Notes: generated by a model not told the origin, from the letters alone. A DNA stretch of 64,000 bases from Confluentibacter flavum (GCF_002843175.1 NZ_PJEO01000052.1:62001-126000); one strand, 5' to 3'; counted from the first letter of the stretch, positions 27,295 through 37,901 are shown. Made by a program: numbers and translations.

Positions 27295-29856
27295 TTAAAT
27301 GTCAATGTTATTTTCATTATTATTATTATTATTATCAATAGTTGTGCCACCATCTATATCATCAGTATCTACAATGGTTTCATCCACACTGTCTTCATCA
27401 TGCATTACTTTGGCTACTGCGGCTATGGAGTCATTATTCTTTAAGTTTATAAGTTTAACACCTTGAGTTGCTCTACCCATTAATCTTAAGTCTTGAACGA
27501 CCAAACGAATGGCGATACCAGATTTATTGATAATCATTAAATCATCACTATCAGTGACACTTTTTATTGCTACTAAATTACCTGTTTTTTCTGTAATTGA
27601 AATGGTTTTTACGCCTTTTCCTCCTCTATTTGTTATTCTATAAACAGGTTCTCCATCTTCAGGGTCATCAATATATGTACGTTTACCATACCCATTTTCT
27701 GAAACAACCAAGACAGATTCCTCTTGTGGGTTTTCAATGGTAATCATTCCTATAACTTCGTCTTGTTTGTTAGCAAGCGTGATGCCTCTTACACCAGAAG
27801 CACTTCGGCCCATTGGTCTGGTTTTGGCTTCTTCAAACCTAACGGCTTTACCAGATTTAAGTGCTAACATGACTTGGCTATTGCCTGTTGTTAATCTAGC
27901 TTCTAGTAAAATATCGTCTTCTTTAATAGTTATGGCATTGATACCATTTGTTCTAGGTCTAGAATATTGTTCCAACAATGTTTTTTTCACTTGACCTTGT
28001 TTGGTTGCCATGATAACATAATGGCTATTTATATACGCTTCGTCCTTAAGGTCTTGTGTACAAATAAATGCTTTTACAGCATCATCTTGCTCAATATTTA
28101 TCAAATTTTGAATAGCCCTTCCTTTTGAGGTTTTACTGCCTTCTGGAATTTCATAAACGCGCATCCAAAAACATTTTCCTTTTTGGGTAAAGAATAGCAT
28201 GTACTGATGGTTTGTACCGACAAATAAATGTTCTAAGAAATCCTCATTTCTGGTAGTTGATGCTTTTTGCCCGACTCCTCCTCTATTTTGAGTTTTATAT
28301 TCTGAAAGGGAAGTACGTTTGATATAACCTGCATGTGAAATAGTAATGACTACTTTTTCATCGGCAATCATATCTTCAATACTTAAATCCCCTCCCGCAT
28401 ATTCAATGGTTGAACGACGTTCGTCACCATATTTTTCTCTTACAACTGCCAATTCGTCTTTAATGATCTCCATACGACGCTCTTTCTTGTCTAAGATATC
28501 TTTTAAGTCGATAATGAGTTTCATGATGTCTTCATATTCAGAACGCAATTTATCTTGCTCTAAACCTGTAAGTTGACGCAAACGCATTTCAACAATAGCT
28601 TTGGCCTGAATTTCTGAAAGTTCGAAACGTTTTATTAAGTTTTCGCGGGCTTCATCCGCATTTGAAGAAGCTCTAATGATAGCAATAACTTCATCTATAT
28701 TATCCGATGCAATTATTAATCCTTCTAAAATATGAGCACGCTCTTCTGCTTTACGTAGTTCATAGGTAGTACGTCTTACAACGACTTCATGTCTATGCTC
28801 CACAAAATAGTGGATAAGTTGTTTTAAATTTAATAGCTGTGGCCGCCCATTTACAAGTGCAATATTATTGACGCTAAAAGACGATTGCAACGCCGTGTAT
28901 TTGTATAATTTATTAAGAACAATGTTTGGTATGGCATCACGTTTTAACACGTAAACAATACGCATCCCATTTCTATCTGATTCATCACGAATGGTAGCAA
29001 TTCCTTCCAGTTTTTTTTCATTTACCAAATCAGCAGTTTTTTTAATCATTTCTGCTTTATTAATTTGGTAAGGGATTTCGGTGACAATAATGCACTCGCG
29101 TCCTTGAACCTCTTCAATTATGGCCTTACCACGTACAACAATTCTACCACGTCCGGTGTGAAATGCTTCCTTTACCCCATCATAGCCGTAAATGGTTCCT
29201 CCTGTTGGAAAATCTGGGGCTTTAACGTGCTTAATGAGCTCGTCTATTTCTATGTCTGCATTTTCAATATATGCTATAATTCCATTTACGACTTCTGTTA
29301 TATTATGGGGAGGCATATTTGTTGCCATACCCACGGCAATACCAGAGGCTCCATTAACTAAAAGCCCGGGAATACGTGTTGGCAATACGGTTGGCTCATG
29401 TAATGTATCATCGAAATTTAACTTATGATCTACTGTCTCTTTTTCAATATCTGCCAGCATATCTTCAGATATTTTTCGCATACGCGCTTCCGTATAACGC
29501 ATGGCTGCCGGACTATCACCATCAATTGAACCAAAATTACCTTGTCCATCTACTAGCATGTAGCGTAAGCTCCATTCTTGAGCCATACGCACCATAGCAT
29601 CATATACCGAAGTATCTCCATGTGGATGGTATTTACCTAAAACTTCACCAACTATTCTCGCTGATTTTTTGTGTGCTGTATTCGATCTAACTCCCAGTTC
29701 GTGCATACCATAAAGTACACGTCTGTGAACCGGTTTCAAACCATCTCTTACATCTGGTAGAGCACGTGACACAATGACCGACATTGAGTAATCAATGTAA
29801 GCCGATTTCATTTCATCTTCAATGTTAATAGGGATCAATTTTTCTCCTTCTGCCAT
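27295..29856 (-). CDS. gyrA: DNA gyrase subunit A
   Basis: An 853-residue subunit of DNA gyrase, which introduces negative supercoils and carries the cleavage tyrosine (Y121 in AAMRYTEAR). The quinolone-determining region reads [10 protein letters not shown], with T82 and D86. The C-terminal beta-pinwheel has six repeated blades, and a GyrA-box-like NRGGKG is seen in one of them. The tail is acidic and ends in an Asn run coded by an ATT microsatellite. The length and the pinwheel support GyrA rather than ParC. Confidence 0.95.
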   Translation of the reverse strand: MAEGEKLIPINIEDEMKSAYIDYSMSVIVSRALPDVRDGLKPVHRRVLYGMHELGVRSNTAHKKSARIVGEVLGKYHPHGDTSVYDAMVRMAQEWSLRYMLVDGQGNFGSIDGDSPAAMRYTEARMRKISEDMLADIEKETVDHKLNFDDTLHEPTVLPTRIPGLLVNGASGIAVGMATNMPPHNITEVVNGIIAYIENADIEIDELIKHVKAPDFPTGGTIYGYDGVKEAFHTGRGRIVVRGKAIIEEVQGRECIIVTEIPYQINKAEMIKKTADLVNEKKLEGIATIRDESDRNGMRIVYVLKRDAIPNIVLNKLYKYTALQSSFSVNNIALVNGRPQLLNLKQLIHYFVEHRHEVVVRRTTYELRKAEERAHILEGLIIASDNIDEVIAIIRASSNADEARENLIKRFELSEIQAKAIVEMRLRQLTGLEQDKLRSEYEDIMKLIIDLKDILDKKERRMEIIKDELAVVREKYGDERRSTIEYAGGDLSIEDMIADEKVVITISHAGYIKRTSLSEYKTQNRGGVGQKASTTRNEDFLEHLFVGTNHQYMLFFTQKGKCFWMRVYEIPEGSKTSKGRAIQNLINIEQDDAVKAFICTQDLKDEAYINSHYVIMATKQGQVKKTLLEQYSRPRTNGINAITIKEDDILLEARLTTGNSQVMLALKSGKAVRFEEAKTRPMGRSASGVRGITLANKQDEVIGMITIENPQEESVLVVSENGYGKRTYIDDPEDGEPVYRITNRGGKGVKTISITEKTGNLVAIKSVTDSDDLMIINKSGIAIRLVVQDLRLMGRATQGVKLINLKNNDSIAAVAKVMHDEDSVDETIVDTDDIDGGTTIDNNNNNNENNIDI
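27316..27335. repeat. ATT trinucleotide microsatellite inside gyrA
   Basis: A 20-base run of ATT units on the + strand, read as consecutive Asn codons in the last residues of GyrA. Length changes of whole units would keep the frame. Confidence 0.8.
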
Positions 29857-30116
29857 AGATATTTAATTAAGTTTTTATGAGTATTTCAAAACGTGCTAAT
29901 ATACGCATTTCAATAGTTATACAAGGTGTTTTTACCTTACTTTTTCGTGGTTTTTATTAACAATCAACCACTACTTTTTCGTTGATAAGTATGATGTTAA
30001 AAATTTTGATTTTATAAACTTTTTTTCGTCAATTAGCAACTTACAGTCATTATTAAGGCATAGTTTTTGCCCATAGTAAAATGTTTTACTATTTTTATTG
30101 CAGAAAGAAGGTATTT

Positions 30117-32666
30117 ATGGATGATAATTTTTCCCCAAGAGTAAAAGATGTAATAGCTTACAGCAAAGAAGAAGCACTTCGTTTAGGCCATGATTTTATT
30201 GGAACTGAACATTTGATGCTTGGCTTATTACGAGATGGAAATGGTAAAGCCATTAATATTCTAAATGCCCTTGACATAGATTTGAATCATTTAAGACGTA
30301 AAGTAGAAATACTAAGTCCTGCTAACCCAGCTATATCCGTATCTTCAAATCAAAAAAAGAATTTACACCTTACTAGGCAAGCAGAACGCGCTTTAAAAAC
30401 TACTTTTTTAGAGGCTAAGCTTTTTCAAAGTACGTCAATAAATACCGCGCACCTATTATTGTGTATTTTAAGAAATGAAAACGACCCAACAACTAAACTT
30501 TTAAATAAGCTTAAAGTTGATTATGATAATGTTAAAGAACAATTCAAGTCTATGATTACAAATGACAATAATTTTATAGAACCAAAATCAGAATCTTTTC
30601 AAGATGATGATTCACATAATGATGACGACACAACAAAAGACAATCTCTTTAACTCTCCAGCAGGAAAAACAAATAAAAAATCCAAAACCCCTGTCCTGGA
30701 TAATTTTGGACGTGATTTAACAGCTCAAGCCGAAGAAGGGAAATTAGATCCTGTTGTGGGTAGGGAAAAAGAAATTGAACGCGTTTCCCAAATATTAAGC
30801 AGACGGAAAAAGAACAATCCTTTACTTATTGGGGAACCAGGAGTTGGTAAATCGGCTATTGCAGAAGGACTTGCTTTAAGAATTGTGAAACGTAAAGTCT
30901 CTCGTATTCTTTTCAATAAGCGTGTTGTAACGCTAGATTTAGCGAGCTTAGTTGCTGGCACCAAGTATCGCGGACAGTTTGAAGAACGTATGAAAGCTGT
31001 TATGAACGAGCTTGAAAAGAATGATGATGTTATTCTATTTATTGATGAAATCCACACTATTGTTGGGGCGGGTGGTGCTACAGGAAGTTTAGACGCTTCC
31101 AATATGTTTAAACCAGCATTGGCGAGAGGTGAAATTCAATGTATTGGTGCTACTACTCTTGATGAATATAGGCAATATATTGAGAAGGATGGCGCTTTAG
31201 AACGTCGTTTTCAAAAAGTAATCGTAGAACCTACAACGGTTGAAGAAACCATTGAAATCCTTAACAATATAAAAAGTAAATACGAAGATCATCATAACGT
31301 CGATTATACTCCAGAAGCAATCGAGGCTTGCGTAAAACTTACTAATCGTTATATGACCGAACGCTTCTTACCAGACAAAGCTATTGATGCTTTGGATGAA
31401 GCTGGTTCAAGGGTACATATCATAAATATTGAGGTTCCTAAACAAATCCTTGAACTAGAAAAACAACTTGAAGATGTTAAAGAAACTAAGAATTCAGTTG
31501 TAAGGAAACAAAAATATGAAGAGGCCGCTAAACTTCGTGATGATGAAAAACGCATTGAAAAAGAATTAGCCATAGCTCAAGAAAAATGGGAAGAAGAAAC
31601 CAAACAACACCGCGAAATTGTTACTGAAGATAATGTTGCAGATGTGGTGTCTATGATGACCGGAATTCCAGTAAATAGAATTGCGCAAACTGAAATTAAT
31701 AAACTTGCGGAATTACCTAATTTGATAAAAGGGAAAGTTATTGGTCAAGATGAAGCTGTTGCTAAAGTGGTAAAAGCGATTCAACGTAACCGTGCTGGCT
31801 TAAAAGACCCTAACAAACCTATTGGATCATTTATATTTTTAGGTCAAACAGGTGTTGGTAAAACGCAGTTGGCAAAAGTTTTATCTAGGGAACTATTTGA
31901 CAGTGATGATTCTTTAGTTAGAATTGATATGAGCGAATACATGGAAAAATTTGCGATTTCAAGATTAGTTGGAGCACCTCCGGGATATGTAGGTTATGAA
32001 GAAGGTGGACAATTAACTGAAAAAGTGAGACGTAAGCCTTATGCCGTAATTTTATTGGATGAAATTGAAAAAGCACACCCTGATGTTTTCAATATGCTTT
32101 TACAAGTGCTTGATGATGGCTATTTAACGGATAGTTTAGGAAGAAAAATAGATTTTAGGAATACGATTATCATCATGACGTCTAATATTGGAGCCAGAAA
32201 ACTTAAAGATTTTGGAGCAGGTATTGGGTTTGGTACAGCATCTCAAAAATCACAAGAAGACGCCAATGCAAAAAGCGTTATAGAAAATGCCTTAAAAAAA
32301 TCGTTTGCACCTGAGTTTCTAAATAGAATTGATGATGTGGTGGTTTTTAATTCTTTGGAAAGAGAAGACATCAACAAAATCATTGATATTGAATTAAATA
32401 AACTTCTATTAAGAATTAAAGATTTGGGATATATTTTAGAACTTAGTGATAGTGCCAAAGATTTTATTGCTGATAAAGGCTTCGATAAGCAATATGGTGC
32501 AAGACCATTAAACCGTGCCATACAAAAATATATTGAAGATGCCTTAGCTGAAGAAATTATTACCTCTCATTTACAAGATGGCGATAAGATTTTTATAGAT
32601 TTAGACAAAACAAAAGATGAATTAAAAATTAAGGTTGAAAAAGCTGAAAAGCCTACAGAATCTTAA
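30117..32666 (+). CDS. clpC: ClpC-type AAA+ ATPase
   Basis: About 849 residues, starting at MDDNFSPRVKDVIAYSKEEA, where a purine-rich AGAAAGAAGG lies 5-6 nt upstream; the frame open from 30081 adds a non-family extension. It unfolds proteins for ClpP-type degradation. Domains in order are the double Clp N-domain (to about 150), AAA-1 with GEPGVGKSAIAEGLA and LFIDEIHTI, a UVR-like coiled coil around EEAAKLRDDEKRIEKELA, AAA-2 with GQTGVGKTQLAK and LLDEIEKAHPDVF, and a D2 small domain. The gene is divergent from gyrA. Confidence 0.93.
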   Translation: MDDNFSPRVKDVIAYSKEEALRLGHDFIGTEHLMLGLLRDGNGKAINILNALDIDLNHLRRKVEILSPANPAISVSSNQKKNLHLTRQAERALKTTFLEAKLFQSTSINTAHLLLCILRNENDPTTKLLNKLKVDYDNVKEQFKSMITNDNNFIEPKSESFQDDDSHNDDDTTKDNLFNSPAGKTNKKSKTPVLDNFGRDLTAQAEEGKLDPVVGREKEIERVSQILSRRKKNNPLLIGEPGVGKSAIAEGLALRIVKRKVSRILFNKRVVTLDLASLVAGTKYRGQFEERMKAVMNELEKNDDVILFIDEIHTIVGAGGATGSLDASNMFKPALARGEIQCIGATTLDEYRQYIEKDGALERRFQKVIVEPTTVEETIEILNNIKSKYEDHHNVDYTPEAIEACVKLTNRYMTERFLPDKAIDALDEAGSRVHIINIEVPKQILELEKQLEDVKETKNSVVRKQKYEEAAKLRDDEKRIEKELAIAQEKWEEETKQHREIVTEDNVADVVSMMTGIPVNRIAQTEINKLAELPNLIKGKVIGQDEAVAKVVKAIQRNRAGLKDPNKPIGSFIFLGQTGVGKTQLAKVLSRELFDSDDSLVRIDMSEYMEKFAISRLVGAPPGYVGYEEGGQLTEKVRRKPYAVILLDEIEKAHPDVFNMLLQVLDDGYLTDSLGRKIDFRNTIIIMTSNIGARKLKDFGAGIGFGTASQKSQEDANAKSVIENALKKSFAPEFLNRIDDVVVFNSLEREDINKIIDIELNKLLLRIKDLGYILELSDSAKDFIADKGFDKQYGARPLNRAIQKYIEDALAEEIITSHLQDGDKIFIDLDKTKDELKIKVEKAEKPTES

Positions 32667-32686
32667 AGATGACCAAATTATATTTG

Positions 32687-32717
32687 AAGCCTAAATCAGT
32701 GATTTTAGGCTTTTTTA
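32687..32717 (+). terminator. Intrinsic terminator after clpC
   Basis: A stem formed by AAGCCTAAA and TTTTAGGCTT around a short loop, followed by T residues. It overlaps the 3' end of the convergent MFS gene by a few bases. Confidence 0.75.
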
Positions 32718-34040
32718 TTTCATTTCCTGAAATTTAGGCACTCGAAACAATAAAATGATTCCTGCCAAAAAGAATACAAATAAGAATAAGATAGCATTGC
32801 GCATACTTCCTGTTACTTGTGCAACAAAACCATAAAGAAAAGTGCCTATAATAATTCCGATTTTTTCAGCCACATCATAAAAGCTAAAAAACGAGGCTGT
32901 ATCTTTAGTCTCTGGTAAAAATTTAGAATAGGTAGATCTTGACAATGCTTGAATGCCTCCCATAACTATTCCCACAAATCCAGCAGCTATATAAAAATCT
33001 GTTGGCGTAATAACAAAATAAGCATAAACACAAATAATAGCCCAAAGAACATTTATAATTATGAGTGTTTTTATGTTTCCTAGCACTCTCGAAATTCTGG
33101 CGGTTGTTATAGCACCAACAATGGCAACAAGTTGGATAACCAATATGCTTACAATTAGCCCCATGGTACGTTCCGAGTCAGTTCCCCAAGCTATTTCTTC
33201 TTCACCAAAATATGTGGCTATAAGCATAACTGTTTGTACAGCCATACTGTAAACAAAAAACGCTACTAAATAACGCTTCAGTTTTATATTTTCTCCTAGT
33301 TGATTCCAAACTAATTTCAACTCTTTAAACCCATTAAGAATAATTTTTTTTCTTGGACTTTCTTTCTTGGTTCCAATGGGTAAATGAAAAAAAGTATATT
33401 GGCTAAAAACAATCCACCATATACCAACAGAGACAAATGAATATTTCATGGCTTTTATCTCTGCAGCGCCATCAACATCTGTGTTTATTCCAAAAAAATC
33501 TGGCTTCATAATCATGGCCAGATTAAACAACAACAATATAACACTACCTACATACCCTAAAGAAAATCCTTTGGCACTAATTTTATCCTGTTGATATGGA
33601 AATGCAATGTCTGGCAAATAGGAATTATTAATGGCAAAACTTACCCAAAAGCCAACCAGTCCAAAGAAATAACAAACTAAGCTGAAATAAATTTGATCTA
33701 AAGAAAACCAATATAAGCCTATACAAGAAATACCCCCTAAATAACAGAAAAATTTCATGAATATCTTTTTATTGCCTAAATAATCTGCAACACCCGAAAT
33801 TAATGGCGTTATAACCGCTATAAAAACAAAAGCCAAAGATGTTGTGTAACTTATTAATGGTGCTCTAGCAATTTCGCCACCAAAAACCTCTACTTTTTCA
33901 ATTTCCGAAACCCTAAAAAGTGCTCCATAAAATATAGGGAAAATGGCTGAGGCAATAACCAAACTATAAACCGAATTAGCCCAATCATAAAAAGCCCAAG
34001 CGTTTAATAGCTTTTTGTTTCCTTTTTCTAATATTACCAT
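32715..34040 (-). CDS. MFS transporter of the UMF1/Atg22-like type
   Basis: About 441 residues with 12 membrane segments. The N-terminal LLNAWAFYDWANSVYSLVIASAIFPIFY is the hallmark of the UMF1 family, related to vacuolar amino-acid effluxer Atg22. The mid-loop GTKKESPRKKI and later GGIQALSRSTYSKFLPETKDTASFFSFYDVAEK also fit. I start it at the ATG at 34038-34040 because the alternative start at 34058 lies in the hairpin of the terminator for the upstream gene. Substrate is unknown. Confidence 0.85.
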   Translation of the reverse strand: MVILEKGNKKLLNAWAFYDWANSVYSLVIASAIFPIFYGALFRVSEIEKVEVFGGEIARAPLISYTTSLAFVFIAVITPLISGVADYLGNKKIFMKFFCYLGGISCIGLYWFSLDQIYFSLVCYFFGLVGFWVSFAINNSYLPDIAFPYQQDKISAKGFSLGYVGSVILLLFNLAMIMKPDFFGINTDVDGAAEIKAMKYSFVSVGIWWIVFSQYTFFHLPIGTKKESPRKKIILNGFKELKLVWNQLGENIKLKRYLVAFFVYSMAVQTVMLIATYFGEEEIAWGTDSERTMGLIVSILVIQLVAIVGAITTARISRVLGNIKTLIIINVLWAIICVYAYFVITPTDFYIAAGFVGIVMGGIQALSRSTYSKFLPETKDTASFFSFYDVAEKIGIIIGTFLYGFVAQVTGSMRNAILFLFVFFLAGIILLFRVPKFQEMK

Positions 34041-34071
34041 AATAAAAAAGCTGCCCATTAATAAGCAGCTT
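34041..34071 (-). terminator. Intrinsic terminator after the M48 protease gene
   Basis: A 7-bp stem (AAGCTGC with GCAGCTT) followed by a T-run on the minus strand. It ends directly at the start of the MFS gene. Confidence 0.65.
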
Positions 34072-34097
34072 CTAAAGTAATTAAATATTTTATATAA

Positions 34098-34928
34098 CTA
34101 GAATTTTCCTAAAGGTCTGTATGTTGTTACCCCAAACTTTTTAGCTTCTTCCTTCGCCAAAGGGGATAGTTTTTTAAGTTCAGCAATACGGGAATCGTTT
34201 GATGGATGTGTACTTAAAAATTCTGGTGGTGCTTGACCGCCACTATTAGCTTTCATGCGTACCCATAATGATGCTGCTTCATCTGGATTGTAACCAGCAA
34301 CCGCCATTAAATACAAACCGATTTTGTCAGCCTCCGACTCATGGTTTCTACTAAAAGGCAACATCACCCCAACTTGGGAACCAATACCATACGCTTGATT
34401 AAACATGTTTCTACTTTGTTCATCTTTAATAGCAACATTACCTGCAACCGCGCCTAATTGTTGTAGCATCCCAGCACTCATACGTTGCTGTCCATGGTTA
34501 GCAAGTGCATGTGCCACCTCGTGTCCCATAATGGCTGCTATAGCTGTTTCATTTTCAGCAATTGGTAGAATTCCAGTATAGAAAACTATTTTTCCTCCAG
34601 GCATACACCAGGCGTTTACTGTTTTATCATCTACTAAATTATATTCCCACTTGTAATCGTTAAGATAACCTTGTTGCCCATTGGCATTCATCCAACGCTC
34701 TGTTGCAGATTTAATTCGCTCACCTACCCTAGTAATCATTTCGGCATCCTTTGTTCCTTTAATAACTTTATTTTCATTTAAAAACTGATCATACTGTGCG
34801 AATGCAGAAGGGAACAGCTGTGAATTAGGGACCAACGCTAATGTTGATTTTCCCGTAAATGGATTGGTTGCACATGAAAAAATTAGAATTATGGCAGCAA
34901 ATCCTAGAAGTGTGTTTTTAAGTTTCAT
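34098..34928 (-). CDS. M48 family metallopeptidase, lipoprotein
   Basis: A 276-residue zinc protease anchored as a lipoprotein (signal MKLKNTLLGFAAIILIFSC, lipobox IFSC). The catalytic motif is HEVAHALANHGQQR (HExxH), with the downstream zinc ligand glutamate in ESEADKIGLYLMAVAGY. This matches the LoiP/BepA-like group, which degrades or helps quality control of outer-membrane proteins in the periplasm. It is divergent from the msrB pair. Confidence 0.92.
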   Translation of the reverse strand: MKLKNTLLGFAAIILIFSCATNPFTGKSTLALVPNSQLFPSAFAQYDQFLNENKVIKGTKDAEMITRVGERIKSATERWMNANGQQGYLNDYKWEYNLVDDKTVNAWCMPGGKIVFYTGILPIAENETAIAAIMGHEVAHALANHGQQRMSAGMLQQLGAVAGNVAIKDEQSRNMFNQAYGIGSQVGVMLPFSRNHESEADKIGLYLMAVAGYNPDEAASLWVRMKANSGGQAPPEFLSTHPSNDSRIAELKKLSPLAKEEAKKFGVTTYRPLGKF

Positions 34929-35088
34929 TGTTTAAAATGTTTAGAAAATATTTTAATAAAAATACAAAAACCGTTCCGTTTGTATCTTACATTTAATTTT
35001 TTGTTTATTATATAATTCAAATATTTATTGAACAAATACGTAATGCTTGTTGTATATTATCGACATAAGTAAAACTAATGTAATTTCT

Positions 35089-35568
35089 ATGAAAAAAATA
35101 TTATTATTGGTTTCTGCTATTGTCTTAATAAATTGTAACGGTAATGCACAAAAGGAAACTAAGAAAGAATCTAAAACATACAAGGTGACCAAAACGGATG
35201 CTGAATGGAAATCGCAACTTACTGCCTTAGAATATCATGTTCTGAGAGAAGAAGGTACTGAAACGGCTTTTAGCAGCCCTTTAAATGCAAACTACAAAGA
35301 AGGTATTTATGTTTGTAAAGCATGTAATACACCTTTGTTTAAAAGTGACCATAAATTTGATTCTGGTACTGGTTGGCCAAGTTTTGATAGAGAAATAAAA
35401 GGAAATGTCATTATTTCAAATGGTTCAGAATATTATGGACTAGAAGAACATTGTGCTGTATGTGGAGGCCATTTAGGCCATGTGTTTAACGATGGTCCAA
35501 AAAATACAACTGGTAAACGTCATTGCATCAATGGCGTTGCTTTAAAATTCATACCAAAAAATGATTAA
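35089..35568 (+). CDS. msrB: Peptide-methionine (R)-S-oxide reductase MsrB, lipoprotein form
   Basis: About 159 residues, starting at MKKILLLVSAIVLINC, a lipoprotein signal (lipobox LINC); the frame open from 35047 is not needed. The enzyme repairs methionine sulfoxide, here on the outside of the inner membrane or in the periplasm. The two zinc CxxC pairs (CKAC, CAVC), the GTGWPSFDREIKGN segment and the catalytic Cys of RHCINGVALKF are visible. It overlaps the next msrB by 8 bp, so they are transcribed together. Confidence 0.93.
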   Translation: MKKILLLVSAIVLINCNGNAQKETKKESKTYKVTKTDAEWKSQLTALEYHVLREEGTETAFSSPLNANYKEGIYVCKACNTPLFKSDHKFDSGTGWPSFDREIKGNVIISNGSEYYGLEEHCAVCGGHLGHVFNDGPKNTTGKRHCINGVALKFIPKND

Positions 35569-35962
35569 ATACAAAATAAACAAAACAGAAGACGAGTGGC
35601 GTAAAGAACTCTCTGAAGAGCAATTTAGAATCCTAAGAGAAAAAGGAACAGAAAGACCACATACGGGAACATACAACCTTCACTTTGAAAAAGGTATATA
35701 TACGTGTGCTGGCTGCAATCAAAAATTATTTGAAAGTAATGGTAAATTTGACGCTCACTGCGGCTGGCCTAGTTTTGATAAATCCATTAAAGGCACTGTG
35801 GATTATGTTTTGGATAAAACCCATGGCATGACAAGAACCGAAATCGTTTGTTCTAATTGTGGCGGACATTTAGGACATGTATTTAATGATGGTCCGACAG
35901 AAACAGGTGCCAGATATTGTGTGAATTCAGGGAGCATCGATTTTGAAAAAGATGGACAGTAG
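35561..35962 (+). CDS. msrB: Peptide-methionine (R)-S-oxide reductase MsrB, cytoplasmic form
   Basis: A 133-residue MsrB without a signal peptide. It has zinc pairs CAGC and CSNC, the substrate segment HCGWPSFDKSIKG, and the catalytic Cys in RYCVNSGSIDFE. Its start overlaps the stop of the exported paralogue by 8 bp, so the pair probably repairs methionine oxidation in two compartments. It overlaps the following DUF1572 gene by about 10 bp. Confidence 0.94.
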   Translation: MIKYKINKTEDEWRKELSEEQFRILREKGTERPHTGTYNLHFEKGIYTCAGCNQKLFESNGKFDAHCGWPSFDKSIKGTVDYVLDKTHGMTRTEIVCSNCGGHLGHVFNDGPTETGARYCVNSGSIDFEKDGQ

Positions 35963-36507
35963 TTTTTTAATAAGTGCCATAAAGCAATTTGAATATTATA
36001 AAAGTTTGGGAGAAAAAACGTTTAATCAACTCTCCTTTGAAGAATTAAAAATGGAATTTGCTGAAGATTCAAATTCTATAGCTATAATAGTTAAACATTT
36101 AGTTGGAAATATGTTAAGCAGATGGACCCTATTTTTAACGGAAGATGGCGAAAAAAAATGGCGACAACGTGATTCCGAATTTGAAGACACTTATACATCA
36201 AAAAAAGATTTAATTGCAGATTGGAAGGAAGGTTGGAATTGTTTGTTCAGTGCTTTAAATGAATTAACGGAAGCTGATTTAGAACGCATTATTTACATTA
36301 GACATCAAGGGCATACCGTAACAGAAGCCATTAATAGGCAATTAGCCCACTTACCCTTATCATATTGGACAAATTGTGTTTTTAGGAAAACTTATAAAAG
36401 GTAAGGATTGGCAATCGTTATCCATTCCAAAAGGTAATTCCAAAAAATATAACGAAGAAAAATTCAGTAAAGAAAAAGGTCGACGTCATTTTACGGATGA
36501 TTTGTAA
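35952..36507 (+). pseudogene. DUF1572 (DinB-like) protein, interrupted by a one-base frameshift
   Basis: The first reading frame gives MDSSFLISAIKQFEYYKSL and runs well as a DUF1572/DinB-like four-helix protein up to AINRQLAH, then ends abruptly with a non-family tail at 36404. Removing one T at 36351-36352 restores HYPYHIGQIVFLGKLIKGKD and the conserved end EKFSKEKGRRHFTDDL to a stop at 36507, giving a normal-sized product of about 184 residues. The break falls in the HxxYHxGQ metal-ligand motif. It may be a real mutation or a sequencing/assembly error. DinB-fold proteins of this family are putative metal-dependent enzymes; the function is unknown. It ends 4 bp before the convergent NDH-2 gene. 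Confidence 0.8.
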
Positions 36508-36511
36508 AATA

Positions 36512-37795
36512 TCACTTTTTCAATTTCTTCTTAAAAGGTCTAATAATCAACCTAGCTTCCCTATCGAACCTAATATAATTATATACCCAATTAATAAAAA
36601 CGACCATACGGTTTCTAAAACCAATCAGAAAAAACAGGTGTACAAACATCCAAACATACCAAGCAAAAACCCCTTGAAATTTAAATCGTTTTAAATCTAC
36701 CACCGCTTTGTTTCTACCAATGGTAGCCATCGCTCCTTTATCTTTATACTCAAAAGGCTTCATAGGTTTTTGCTCTATTAACCTAAGCATGTTATCGCCT
36801 AATTGTTCGCCTTGCTGGATAGCTGGGTGTGCCATCATGGGTAAACCATTTGGAAATTCTTCATTAACCAAACAAGCAATATCACCAGCTGCAAAAATAT
36901 TATCAAACCCTTTAACTTGATTGAATTCGTTAACTAAAATCCTATTGCCTCTCGTAATTAATTCAGCGCCATCCAAGCCTTTTATGGTTGCTCCCATAAC
37001 GCCTGCAGCCCAAATTAAGGTGGCAGTTTCAAAGGTTAAGTCGGTGTTGGTTGTTACCGTTTTTCCGTCATAATTGGTCACTCTAACATTTTTCCAAACA
37101 TTAACTCCCAGTTTTTCTAAAAAATCTTCAGCTTTTTGGGACGCTTGGTCGCTCATACCCTTCAATATACAATCACTCGATTGAATAATATTGATTTGAG
37201 CCAAGCGCGTATCTAAATCGGGATAATCTTTTGGTAGAATCCCTTTTTTGATTTCGGCCAAAGCACCAGCCAATTCAACACCCGTTGGTCCACCTCCAAC
37301 GATAACAAAATTCATCAAGCAATTACGTTCATTCAAATCTGATGTTAGCAAAGCCTCCTCAAAATTTTCAAGAATCAAACTTCTTAAGTTAAGGGATTGA
37401 GGTATGGTTTTCATTGCCATACTATTCGCTTTTATTTGTTCATTACCAAAATAATTGGTTTTAGAACCCGAAGCAATCACTAAATAATCAAATTTAAGTT
37501 CTCCTATATCAGTTATAACTTTACTGCTTACTGTATCTATCTCATTAACATGTGCCAATCTAAAATGAAAGTTGGGAAAATCTTTAAGTATCTTTCTTAT
37601 TGGGTAAGCTATGGAATCTGGTTCCAATCCGCCAGTAGACACTTGATATAACAAAGGTTGAAATGTATGGTAATTATGTTTATCCAATAAAACAACTTGA
37701 ACTTCTTGCTTTGATAATTTTTTTGCTAGAGAAATTCCAGCAAAGCCACCTCCAATGATAACGATTCTTGGGTAACTTGTTCTTGGTATGTTCAT
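36512..37795 (-). CDS. ndh: Type II NADH dehydrogenase (NDH-2)
   Basis: A 427-residue flavoprotein that passes electrons from NADH to quinone without pumping protons. FAD motif GGGFAGISLAKKL lies near the N-terminus, with YHTFQPLLYQVSTGGLEPDSIAYPIR after it, and the second dinucleotide fold has VIVGGGPTGVELAGALAE (about 165). The FAD site AAGDIA is near 310. The C-terminal amphipathic region (FAWYVWMFVHLFFLIGFRNR) fits membrane attachment. It is divergent from lpdA. Confidence 0.9.
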   Translation of the reverse strand: MNIPRTSYPRIVIIGGGFAGISLAKKLSKQEVQVVLLDKHNYHTFQPLLYQVSTGGLEPDSIAYPIRKILKDFPNFHFRLAHVNEIDTVSSKVITDIGELKFDYLVIASGSKTNYFGNEQIKANSMAMKTIPQSLNLRSLILENFEEALLTSDLNERNCLMNFVIVGGGPTGVELAGALAEIKKGILPKDYPDLDTRLAQINIIQSSDCILKGMSDQASQKAEDFLEKLGVNVWKNVRVTNYDGKTVTTNTDLTFETATLIWAAGVMGATIKGLDGAELITRGNRILVNEFNQVKGFDNIFAAGDIACLVNEEFPNGLPMMAHPAIQQGEQLGDNMLRLIEQKPMKPFEYKDKGAMATIGRNKAVVDLKRFKFQGVFAWYVWMFVHLFFLIGFRNRMVVFINWVYNYIRFDREARLIIRPFKKKLKK

Positions 37796-37901
37796 ATATT
37801 AATGCTTACAACACAAAGGTAGCATAAAGATGTAAATTTATGGAGTTCTAAATTCTTTATTAGAATTCGATTTTGTAAATTCGTAACCTAAAATTTAAGT
37901 A

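Noticed and set aside
29595-29625. GyrA Thr82 in the quinolone-determining region as a resistance mutation
   Set aside because: T82 with D86 is the wild-type state I recall for Flavobacterium GyrA, so it is not evidence of resistance.
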